Shown: in pieces, positions 55,620-64,000 of the stretch
How positions within the stretch are numbered: the stretch's first letter is position 1
Layout: each line of letters opens with the position of its first letter
Assembly (NCBI GenBank): GCA_026182355.1
Contig: JAPFBL010001617.1
Coordinates: 4,065,001-4,129,000 of the forward strand
Direction: 5' to 3'
From: Hermatobates lingyangjiaoensis
Lineage: Eukaryota > Arthropoda > Insecta > Hemiptera > Hermatobatidae
Length of the DNA: 64,000 nt
The notes under the pieces: model-generated
Databases searched by the model: none
What the model was told of the DNA's origin: nothing
The model's input: only the letters and a program-made list of their open reading frames with translations
Program-made: the position numbers and the translations under genes

Positions 55620-57162
55620 ACTAATAACTTCTCGACCGTGTGACAGATATACAACAAAAAATGATTGATCGGGATGCGGTCAGTTTCTTCCACTTTTTAA
55701 TTCAAACTCTCATTGCCGACGTTTCGATTTTATTCAAAATCTTTTTCATAGGCCTACAAACAGAGGAAAACAAGAATTTTAATACGTACATTTTTAAAAC
55801 ACAAACAAAAGAAGTACACTATGAAAATTAAATACAATCTTGAGTATTAGGATAACAATGACAGAATAATAAAAAAGAGAAAAAGATGGAGTCTAACTAT
55901 AAAAACAAAGTTTTTTTTTTTACAATGTACTTACATAAGTAGGAGTATTGGCAATTGAAGGAACTATTACATTTTCATTTCTGAACTAGTAATGACTCTT
56001 AAACTATTCAATGAAAACCGTTAATAACCGACTCTGTACAGCTGATAAGCAGGTAACTATTGAACAAAATTTCACTAAATCTGTTAGGTATTCAAAATAC
56101 TAGAATAAACACTATTTAAATTCGCTATATCGTTTCTATGATTAATACAATTTATAAGAATAAATAATAATAAATATATAATAAATAATAAGAATAAATA
56201 ATATTACTTTCTAAATCTTTTGGTATCTTGTCTTTTAAATTAGAAAATAATAATTTTACTTTTTGTTTATTATAATATGCTAAATTGATTTCTGGTAAGT
56301 TCCTTTTAAAGGAAAATAAGAAAAAGGTGAAATTCCTGTTGGAAAAAAACTCTTACCCAGGAAATCTAATAGAACGCATTTGGAGAAAGTATTTAAGAGA
56401 ACAGACGGAACACATGGAAAGAACTACTGATAACCATCAAATGATGAATAAAAGATATTTCAAATTCCCATTTATTGAAGGGCTATCACAAAATATTCAA
56501 AAACTGTTAATAAGGAACTTACCAGAAATCAATTTAGCATATTATAATAAACAAAAAGTAAAATTATTATTTTCTAATTTAAAAGACAAGATACCAAAAG
56601 ATTTAGAAAGTAATATTATTTATTCTTATTATTTATTGTATATTTATTATTATTTATTCTTATAAATTGTATTAATCATAGAAACGATATAGCGAATTTA
56701 AATAGTGTTTATTCTAGTATTTTGAATACCTAACAGATTTAGTGAAATTTTGTTCAATAGTTACCTGCTTATCAGCTGTACAGAGTCGGTTATTAACGGT
56801 TTTCATTGAATAGTTTAAGAGTCATTACTAGTTCAGAAATGAAAATGTAATAGTTCCTTCAATTGCCAATACTCCTACTTATGTAAGTACATTGTAAAAA
56901 AAAAACTTTGTTTTTATAGTTAGACTCCATCTTTTTCTCTTTTTTATTATTCTGTCATTGTTATCCTAATACTCAAGATTGTATTTAATTTTCATAGTGT
57001 ACTTCTTTTGTTTGTGTTTTAAAAATGTACGTATTAAAATTCTTGTTTTCCTCTGTTTGTAGGCCTATGAAAAAGATTTTGAATAAAATCGAAACGTCGC
57101 CAATGAGAGTTTGAATTAAAAAGTGGAAGAAACTGACCGCATCCCGATCAATCATTTTTTGT

Positions 57163-57165
<3 letters not shown>
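55617..57165. mobile_element. Head-to-head PLE palindrome (family 3)
   Basis: Left arm about 55649-56306 (minus orientation) and right arm about 56513-57166 (plus) are near-identical inverted copies. The centre 56307-56512 extends the plus copy in the 5' direction. Both 3' ends face outward to (TA)n. Both arms carry the same loss of the GIY-YIG region. The 3' part has the hairpin ctatgaaaaagattttgaataaaatcgaaacgtcg. Confidence 0.85.
56285..56665 (+). pseudogene. PLE reverse transcriptase thumb and connector (family 3)
   Basis: 126 codons: FLLEKNSYPGNLIERIWRKY (thumb), YFKFPFIEGLSQNIQKLL (the LPYI-GLSE-IRR motif of the PLE connector), INLAYYNKQKVKLLFSNLKD and SNIIYS, which in intact PLEs leads into the GIY-YIG domain (SNVVYKI.C). 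Here the frame runs instead into TA-rich sequence and stops, so the endonuclease is lost. Confidence 0.8.
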
Positions 57166-57200
<35 letters not shown>

Positions 57201-57433
57201 GATTTCACATAAACACGTGAAACAACAATCAATGATCAAACCACAATAAGAAATGGGAAAACAAGACTAAGATCTTTCAACCGTAACAAGCGGTCTTCGT
57301 CAGAGTCAAAAACCCAACTCAGTTGGGTTTTTGACTCTGACGAAGACCGCTTGTTACGGTTGAAAGATCTTAGTCTTGTTTTCCCATTTCTTATTGTGGT
57401 TTGATCATATATATATATATATATATATATATA
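57165..57433. mobile_element. Family 5 palindrome between two (TA)n tracts
   Basis: TA tracts at 57165-57196 and 57407-57433. Between them arms 57197-57313 and 57317-57407 are perfect inverted copies around aacccaactcagttgggtt. The right arm reads gactctgacgaagaccgc, gttacggttgaaagatctta and attgtggtttgatca into TA. No coding part. Both ends are outward, as in the larger PLE palindromes. Confidence 0.8.
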
Positions 57434-57621
57434 AAGAGTTCACATAAACACGTGAAAGAACAATCAATGATCAAACCACAATGTGAAATGGGAAAACAAG
57501 ACTAAGTGTGTCTTAGTCTTGTTTTCCCATTTCAAACCAATATATATTTTTCCATTTTCCAATTTTCAAACCAATATATATTGTGGTTTGATTATTGATA
57601 TATATATATATATATATATAA
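57434..57621. mobile_element. Shortened family 5 palindrome
   Basis: ttcacataaacacgtgaaag, atcaaaccacaat and gggaaaacaagactaag meet their inverse (cttagtcttgttttccc, attgtggtttgattattga) around agtgtgt at 57505-57511. A 30-bp internal duplication (ttcaaaccaatatatatt, twice) lies at 57532-57590. The right end is (TA)n at 57598-57621. Confidence 0.7.
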
Positions 57622-57931
57622 GAGTTCAAAATTTAAGAAGAGTAACACACAGAGTAAGGAAACACACTTACAGACTCAAATATTCGGGTAATCCGTCTTC
57701 AGGAGAAAAGAGAAAGGGAGACAAGTAACCCGGCAAGTGTTACTTGCCGTTGCGTCTACAACGTGCTTGGTCTCCCTTTCTCTTTTCTCCTGAAGACGGA
57801 TTACCCGAAAATTTGAGTCTGTAAGTGTGTTTCCTTACTCTATGTGTTACTCTTCTTATATTTGAACTCGTATTGTGTCCAGTTTGGATTGTGTTTCGTT
57901 TTATTAAGTGAATATATATATATATATATAA
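57622..57931. mobile_element. Family 1 PLE 3'-end palindrome
   Basis: The left arm (57625-57735) and right arm (57740-57911) are inverted copies of the same 3' end seen at 24019-24358, with the CTGAAGACGG hairpin in each. The right arm keeps the full ccagtttggattgtgtttcg end, followed by (TA)n at 57912-57931. Confidence 0.8.
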
Positions 57932-57970
57932 AGATTTCACATAATTACGTGAAATAACAATGAATGGAAG
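57932..57970. repeat. Family 5 end, single
   Basis: aagatttcacataattacgt-gaaataacaat, the outer end of a family 5 arm, starts directly after the TA tract and breaks off into unrelated sequence. Confidence 0.55.
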
Positions 57971-58029
57971 TGTGAGATCAAAAACTTGAGAAGCTAAATC
58001 GAAAAATCATCCATAGAGAAATCGGCAAG

Positions 58030-58330
58030 AAATTTAATTGTGGATATATATATTGCCAAACCTGTCCCTTAATTAACTCCAGTCCTTACTTTACTTCCCC
58101 TCTGAGTAACAACTCCTATCCTGTTCCTTCTGATACATCTCACCTCATGTGCAAAGAGGTACAAGTAAACGGCATTTACCGTTTGGATTGTACTCGATGT
58201 GATGATTTTTACGTTGGCTGGGCTTTAACAAATCTGAGCCTACATATGAAAATCGCAGGGTGTCCGCAGGTCAGCGCAGTGACTTACCTCCTCTTGATCT
58301 TAACTTCTACCGTTAATGTTTTTTTTTAAA
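58030..58330 (+). pseudogene. PLE GIY-YIG fragment (family 2-like), degenerate
   Basis: Reads YCQTCPLINSSP (Cys linker), then CKEVQVNGIYRLDCTRC and DDFYVGWALTNLSLHMK. The catalytic Arg segment (LRMNGHR) is changed and a frameshift follows at about 58250. It ends in TA-rich sequence at 58325-58345, consistent with a 3' end at a TA tract. Confidence 0.7.
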
Positions 58331-58499
58331 TATATATTTATATATATTGTTATTATTTTATTGATTCCCATGGTTTATACTTTTTATTTTTTAATTTTAT
58401 TTGCGAACTTATGGTTGTCTTCATTATTATTTCACATTATATTTTTTATCTTGTTTTAGTAATACGTGGCTGTTTAGTCTTACATAGCGTTTATACTAG

Positions 58500-58795
58500 T
58501 CATACATGGCATCAAGGAAAGGGGGTGGTACCTTGGAGCCTGTGTCAGTCTTCTGTGTTTTTCCTTTCTGTTTGATTTGGTGGTTGACGGCTGAGACGAT
58601 GACGGTACAGGGTGCCTTAGAGACCACTCTCTCCACACCAAAATTTTCCCTCCTCAATTTATCCGTAAACCTCCTCGTCTTAGGTGTTTGTGTTGTGTTT
58701 GTCGCTGAAGCAGGTGAAGCCTGCTTCCTTTTCTTCTTCCTCTACACAGTCTCAAAGCCTGTAGTCGAGGTTGAAGGCGCGGTTGGCTCATGAAC
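58500..58795 (-). pseudogene. Possible LINE ORF1-like fragment
   Basis: Minus strand: EPTAPSTSTTGFETV, then after one stop RKKKRKQASPASATNTTQT, KTRRFTDKLRRENFGVERVV and APCTVIVSAVNHQ. Pro/Ser/Thr- and Lys-rich, with higher GC than its surroundings, like the ORF1 start of some LINEs. No zinc knuckle is visible. The plus-strand frame over the same bases is less likely. Confidence 0.3.
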
Positions 58796-58799
58796 CTGT

Positions 58800-59354
58800 A
58801 TAGACCTAAGAGCCTCAGTGTCCGCTGATGTCTGCGCTGAGAACTCTTTGGCCTGTGTCGTGTTTGGGATCACTAGAGGTTTTACTGTATCTACTATCTA
58901 TATAGTATTGGAGTCAATCATTCATCTCTAATTTATTCCATTGTCTTTCTTCAAAAAGGTTTTTACATGTGTCTTATTCATATGGCTTAAATTTAATAAA
59001 AATCGTATACATACAGTGTTCAAGGGGTGTCAGTGCAACTCCCCACAGGCTTTTGGAGATTTTTGTTCACTTCCATTGTCTTGCTTCAAGAGTTATTGCA
59101 ATATTTTAAAGATTTATTCATATGAATTAAATTTATCAAAATCGAATACATATGAAAATTTAAAGCGAACTTTTGCACCCTCCCACCATCCTATGGTTCT
59201 CTTATGGGAACACACCTCACTTAATCAGAACACTTCCGTTGTCATCTTCAGAAAACGTTTCTACATAATTCAGTCTTATATATTTTACTGCACAAACTAA
59301 CCTATTTGGTTATTGAAATGGTTTAAAATATTTTTTGTTTAATACTGTTGTCAA
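58800..59354. other. No feature recognised
   Basis: A plus-strand frame at 58941-59300 (119 codons) is open, but its composition is not convincing and it has no known motif. Confidence 0.35.
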
Positions 59355-59525
59355 TTTCATAACACTCCGAAACTTTCAACACTCCAGAGTTAGGAGTTAA
59401 AAGAAAAAAAATGTTTAAAATCACTTTTGGCCACAAAAGTAACTTTTCCATAACGCAATATTGCCCAAAATCTGTAGGGCACTTCTACACTATAGGACAA
59501 TTTTTTTATCAAAGAATTACTATAA
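59355..59525 (-). repeat. Repeat family A fragment, minus orientation
   Basis: gttaggagttaaaagaaaa, cacttttggccacaaaagt and cacttctacactataggac parallel 11270-11370 (agtttaggagaaataaatg, ttggcaaaaaaagtgact, cttcttccctatggggcc). Confidence 0.45.
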
Positions 59526-60480
59526 TGAGAGGGTACTCTTACTGAGATGTTTAAGAATGGTGGAATATAACAAGTTGTTTTGTAATGCGTTCAATCAGAA
59601 ATAAGGAAGAAGGTTGTGCTTAACAAATCCATACAGACATTGCATTGTGTACAGAAATTGATAAAAATAGCACGAAACAGAGTGTTGAAAGTGTATCCTT
59701 ATACAAAACTACAATGATTACCAGTGATTTTAATGGAAATTGGAACATTTGTTCTTTTAAAACATTAATCTTCGCCTGTCCTTATCAGTGTGAATGCCCA
59801 AGAAATCAACATCATTATGATAGGACTGGAATATTATTTCTTCATAACACACTGATAGTAATTAATATTACTAACAAACTCTTATATTGTGATCTTTAAA
59901 AAGGTTAATGTCTAATCGGTTAAAATATTATATAATTATTCCGTTTGTCCACCTTTACACTACCTTACGTTACTTTTTCCCATCACAGTGAAATTACTTG
60001 CAATGAAACTTACGTTATCACCATTTTTTAATATAAAAAAATTATATCTCATGTATTTTTCTTTTTCGTCTCTCTTGAGGTATACTCATTTAATGGTAGA
60101 ATTAATGAAAAATTCAAATTTTTACTAACAAGTAGTAAAATTAACCTACATCTAGTTAATGTTTCTAAGGTGACATCAGTGACGAATGCTTTGATTATGA
60201 ATGCAACATATACTAATGGCACTAGCCGTTGGCATTCAAATTAACTGCTTAATTGCATTTATTTAAAAAACCTATTAAAAAAGTTTTTTATTGTAGAAAA
60301 AAAACTTTTATTTAAAAAAAATTGGAAAAAGGAATTGTATTAAACTTACTAATAAGTCGTATTATACGATTACAATTACTGTAATTTATAAAATTAATAA
60401 CATTTTGTGTAGACTTAATTATGAATAACTAAAACAAAATTAAAGGTACACATTACTTTATTGTGACAGTCTCTGCGTAC
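59526..60480. other. No feature recognised
   Basis: AT-rich. The frame at 59645-59899 has Cys pairs (CPYQCECPRNQHH), but nothing identifies it. Confidence 0.4.
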
Positions 60481-60534
60481 GTACATAGAGAACTATTTCA
60501 GCCATTCCGCGGAAAGTTCACAGGTTCCCTTATT

Positions 60535-60795
60535 CTAACAATCAACACAATAGAGTAAAAAAAAGCTGAATAAGGTTGTCAAAGTGCTTATTACTATAGC
60601 CGTTTTAAAAGCCCGGTGTATGAGCGCTTTAACCGCTCCGTCTTTGTAGCGATTTGGGCATTCACTCTGTGCATTTAAATATATTCCCATGTTTGAGGGT
60701 TTAATATACACCGATGTTACATATTGATTGAGGTTTTCTTGACTAGTGACGTCGAGGAAGTTCATAGTTTTGTTGGAGCTGGGTTCTTTGGTGAA
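60535..60795 (-). pseudogene. PLE reverse transcriptase C-terminal fragment (family 4, left copy)
   Basis: Minus strand: MNFLDVTSQENLNQYVTSVY, IKPSNMGIYLNAQSECPN, then AVKALIHRAFKT. These are the FLDV, VYRKP-N-YL and VK-LI-RA motifs of the RT thumb region. An internal gap follows (missing CSNWALFHTAAE, present in the right copy), then TLTTLFS and truncation near 60545. It lies head to head with the next feature. Confidence 0.75.
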
Positions 60796-60815
60796 TTTAA
60801 AACCAAACCAAATTT

Positions 60816-61850
60816 AACCTTTGGTTAAAGCGCTCATACACCGGGCTTTTAAAACCTGCTCTAATTGGGCCTTATTCCACACAGCAGCAGAAAGAATCGA
60901 GCAGGTTTTAATTAGCAATGATATAATAAGTACTTTGACAACCTTATTCAGCAAAATAACACCAACTGCAAACGACAGCAGAACCAGCCAACCACCCACG
61001 GAATAACAGAAACAGTATATTATAGGAACCAATTCTCTCAGCAGTATAAAACCGATGAAAGGGTACTAAAGAATATCATAAAAACTAATACTAAATGCAC
61101 CAATCCTGAAGATTGGCTTAAGATAAATATTTATTACAAAAGTGCCTCAACAACAAGCTTAGTAGTGAGAAATAGCTTACAGCAAAAGCCTCTCCTCCAA
61201 AAAACCAATGTAGTGTATCGTTACAATTGTAATATAGGAAACTGTGAGTTCCTGAAGTCATCATACATTGGCTCCACAGTAACCACTTTATCACGGAGGT
61301 TGACTATGCACCTTGCTGCCGGCGCACCAAAAGATCATTCCCATAACACACATAGCCTCAAACTGAGCAGAGAACAATTAAACGACAATTTGAAATTTTA
61401 TACCAGGAAAAAGACTATAGTAGACTGCAAATTTTAGAAGCCCTGTGTATAAGAGAATATAAACCCAACCTCAAGAACCAGACAACGAGTTTTATCAGAA
61501 TTTTAAAGCTACACGCAGGAAACCATCAAAGCAATAACCCTGATTCAGTAACAAGCTCATAGTGGTTTAGTGAATTTAAGTAACTATAGGAATCAAACTG
61601 GAAAACCTGAGATTGTGGAACCTCCAAAACTGTGTAACCCCCAAGACCGAGTAACCTCCGAGTCCTCTCAATGTTGTGAATTCCTTAATATGGCGATCTA
61701 GTAGTTAGTATTTAGAATATGTATAATAACTTTTTGGTAGTGTTTTTTTCCTTATTTAATTTATTAATTAGCTACAATCTTATATCCCTGAAGATGGTCT
61801 ATGACGACTGAAACGTTGGACAATTTATTGTGTAGTTTTATAGTTTAGAC
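60816..61850 (+). mobile_element. Penelope-like element, 5'-truncated (family 4, right copy)
   Basis: Starts within the RT thumb (VKALIHRAFKTCSNW), continues through the connector to a GIY-YIG domain and ends in a 3' part with CCTGAAGATGGTC-TATGAC-GACTGAAACGTTGG at 61786-61815. A family distinct from families 1-3, closer to the Penelope type, since the motif is SYIGSTVTTLSRRL. Confidence 0.8.
60821..61540 (+). pseudogene. PLE RT thumb, connector and GIY-YIG endonuclease (family 4)
   Basis: Frames in order: 60821-61006 (thumb, AERIEQVLISN), about 61030-61160 (RNQFSQQYKTDERVLKNII and NPEDWLKINIYYKS), 61165-61437 (NVVYRYNCNIGNCEFLKSSY, IGSTVTTLSRRLTMHLAAGA with the catalytic Arg) and, after a +1 shift near 61410, YSRLQILEALCIREYKPNLK with the conserved Glu. 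At least two breaks, so inactive. Confidence 0.8.
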
Positions 61851-62001
61851 TTATAACTTCATAAGCTTATAACACCATAATCAAATCATTTGGTGAATTG
61901 ATGTATTTATTACCTGAAGAGTTGAAAACTAAGTTTAGGAAACTTGAAAAATTAAACAGATAAAGGATAAAAATGAACATCGGCATACTCTTTAATAAAA
62001 C

Positions 62002-62003
<2 letters not shown>

Positions 62004-62047
<44 letters not shown>
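62004..62047. repeat. (TA)n tract left of the family 2 PLE copy
   Basis: About 22 TA units. The minus-strand PLE copy that follows has its 3' side toward this tract. Confidence 0.9.
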
Positions 62048-62051
<4 letters not shown>

Positions 62052-62605
62052 TTATTATATCTAGTCATAACTGTCAATAAAACTGAAATTAATGTAAGAA
62101 AGGATAGAAAAGCAAGAAGGAAAAAGGAAAAGATGAAATTGTAAATAAACAATTAAGAAGTAAAAAAGAAGAATTAAAACAGAAGTTAAAAAATAAATTG
62201 AAACATAATAAATAATAGTAATTATAAAAAATGAATAATAAATAAAAAATAAGAAGTCATCTAATCAAGTTCAGACCAAGGGAACTTCTGGCGCCCAATA
62301 ACCAAATGGATGCTTCCCGTATTCCTCAGAAGCCCGTATAGTGGTCTGAGTGTCATCATCAGAGAGTTTTCTCAAAATTTGGACCTTAAAACAATCATTA
62401 AAAGAAAGACCATGAAAGTTAGCATGAATAGCAACAGGCAGCTGTTTGCGCTGACCAACGCACGACCTGTGACCGTTCATACGGAGGCTGAGTGACGTAG
62501 AAGTCAAGCCCACGTAAAAAGAATCACATTGAGAGCAATCCAGACGATTGCTGGAAGTGCAAGAACTATTAAAAGAGAGAGGGTAAAGGTTATTATTCCC
62601 AGCGG
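62048..62605 (-). mobile_element. PLE fragment between two (TA)n tracts (family 2-like)
   Basis: The minus-strand coding part lies at 62600-62262, with an A-rich 3' part (62050-62260) reaching the left TA tract. The 5' truncation point abuts the right TA tract at 62606-62624. Confidence 0.75.
62262..62600 (-). pseudogene. PLE GIY-YIG endonuclease fragment
   Basis: NSSCTSSNRLDCSQC (shortened: the CVY part of the motif is deleted), [49 protein letters not shown], then a one-base shift after which WLLGARSSLGLNLIR with stop is read at about 62308-62262. Same order as the copies at 21853 and 24605. Confidence 0.8.
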
Positions 62606-62780
62606 ATATATATATATATATATAGTTCAATGTGAGTAAAGGTACACAAAGAAGGAATGATCAATCCTTAGGCCTCAAATTTTCGGTTTCAACCGTCATA
62701 AAGTGAATAAATATAGGAAAATAATCGTACCGTTGCAGAGACGTTTGGGAATCGTGAATTTGAGACTGTAGGACATATAC
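62606..62780 (-). mobile_element. (TA)n tract followed by another PLE 3' end
   Basis: TA tract at 62606-62624. Then, on the minus strand, ttatgacggttgaaaccgaaaatttgaggcc at about 62665-62700, a hairpin with the same CCGAAAATTTGAG block as family 1. Its 3' side points to the TA tract. No coding part. Confidence 0.5.
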
Positions 62781-64000
62781 GATTATTTTCCACACCAAGA
62801 ACTATATATCAGTTAAGGTCAATAAGATCTCTCACTGACTGTATCATGTTTACAAAATTGTGAGTGTATACCTACCCACAGACACCCATCTATTATAAAA
62901 AAAATATCAATATGGATTCAGGAGAGCTCCGATAATTATGTTTATTCTCTTCGTCAATTTTATTATTGTCAATAGTTATTTGGTACGCAGTGACCTAGCA
63001 CCAATGGGCTCAGAATTTCATACACTCTGCTTCCAACTGAAAAAAGGAAATGCCTATTAATCTGCGTATGGAAAAGCAAATTAACAGAATGTTCTGAGGG
63101 TAGTCAAAAAAATGTCGATACATCCAAATAAGTTCAATGAAAAATGTGTGTCTTTCCAAGTTAAATCCGCCGACCAGGAAAAGGCGTCAGAAAAATCTAT
63201 TTTCGGAAACTTTTGGTTTGCTATCTCTAGTGTTATTAATTGTCATCTTATAGTGTTTATACAGCTGTTGAATAAAACTAAAATTAATGTTTTTCGGTTA
63301 AGTTCAGAAAAAAAGAAAACTGCTGTATTTTCGTCTCTACAAATGAATATTACTTATTATGTCAATTTTTGTCAAAAACTATTTTTTTTCCTCTGAAATT
63401 AAAGTAAAACATTTATATCAATGATATAAATTTTTTTATACATTATTAAACGTATCAATAACTATTACAAAAATATTATGTCCTTCTTGTTATAAATTAT
63501 AATTGATTTACAAAAATAACAACTTAATAATAATTTATTCAAGTATAATTTCCTCCTTTATTTACAATAAATCATTGATTAATATTTTAATAATTCAGTG
63601 GTTCCCATATAATAATTAATATTACTCCCATAGTCAAAATAATACTTTCTACATGCAGTATACAATGCTTAATACTATATTATTTATGAAGTAAATCTTT
63701 ATATTATTATGTAAATCTTTAACAGGATATATATCAACAATTTCCTTTTAATTAATACTTCCAAACTCTAAGATATAAATTTTATAATACATTTTAATAA
63801 GTTAAATAGAAATATTACTTTTTTATTCATCTTATATTACAATAATTAATAACTGATTAATAATTATTATTTAATCAATCAATTAAGCAAACAATTTCGA
63901 AGTAATTAAGTAAAAATATCTTAGTTTACAAATATTTCTAATTAAAATATACGTCTAATTTGTATGTATTCTGTGACAATTTAGTTTATGCAAATGTAAA
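62781..64000. other. No feature recognised
   Basis: Frame 63112-63396 has no recognisable motif. From about 63400 the sequence is extremely AT-rich without coding character. Confidence 0.45.

Noticed and set aside
63112..63396. 94-codon plus-strand frame
   Set aside because: No motif, no splice context, no second copy and a composition like the surrounding AT-rich DNA.

Overview
This is AT-rich nuclear DNA of a metazoan, most likely an arthropod and probably an insect. The reasons are spliced genes with GT-AG introns, a ribosomal protein L23A with the long histone-H1-like Ala/Lys/Pro-rich N-terminal extension known from Drosophila, and a mobile-element load of Penelope-like elements (PLEs), Helitrons, hAT and Tigger DNA transposons and LINE fragments. 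Only two host genes can be identified with confidence. Most long open frames in the window are transposon relics or chance frames.

Layout. (1) Positions 162-5231, plus strand: the last six exons of a Nup358/RanBP2-type nucleoporin (FG-poor linker plus the C-terminal Ran-binding domain). Its 3.3-kb intron holds a decayed Helitron helicase and other relics. (2) 5232-8536: no gene seen. (3) 8537-18323: a nest of repeats. Two oppositely oriented non-autonomous Helitrons (8708-10755 minus, 15781-17497 plus with a partial repeat to 18323) flank a centre holding an unknown 0.8-kb repeat family and an 826-bp hAT-type element with a perfect 8-bp target duplication. (4) 18793-35430, minus strand: the complete RpL23A gene, six coding exons, 323 aa deduced, spread over 16.6 kb because the introns carry mobile DNA: a PLE palindrome of about 2.8 kb, a Tigger transposase relic and small palindromes. 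(5) 36475-37525, minus strand: an unrecognised 259-codon open frame with a possible upstream exon. (6) 38400-55500: diverged repeats, several LINE fragments and a hAT-like element with a paralogous empty site. (7) 55583-62780: chained PLE palindromes joined by (TA)n tracts, then two further PLE families.

The most interesting structure is the PLE arrangement. In at least five families, copies lie head to head, with 5' ends in the middle and 3' ends outward. In the clearest cases both outer ends run into (TA)n microsatellite. Near each outward 3' end sits a CTGANGA-stem-GAAA-like hairpin that resembles a hammerhead ribozyme core. Several palindromes are chained end to end through shared TA tracts.

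All calls come from reading the sequence. Exon phases were checked by hand, but no database search, alignment or folding program was run.
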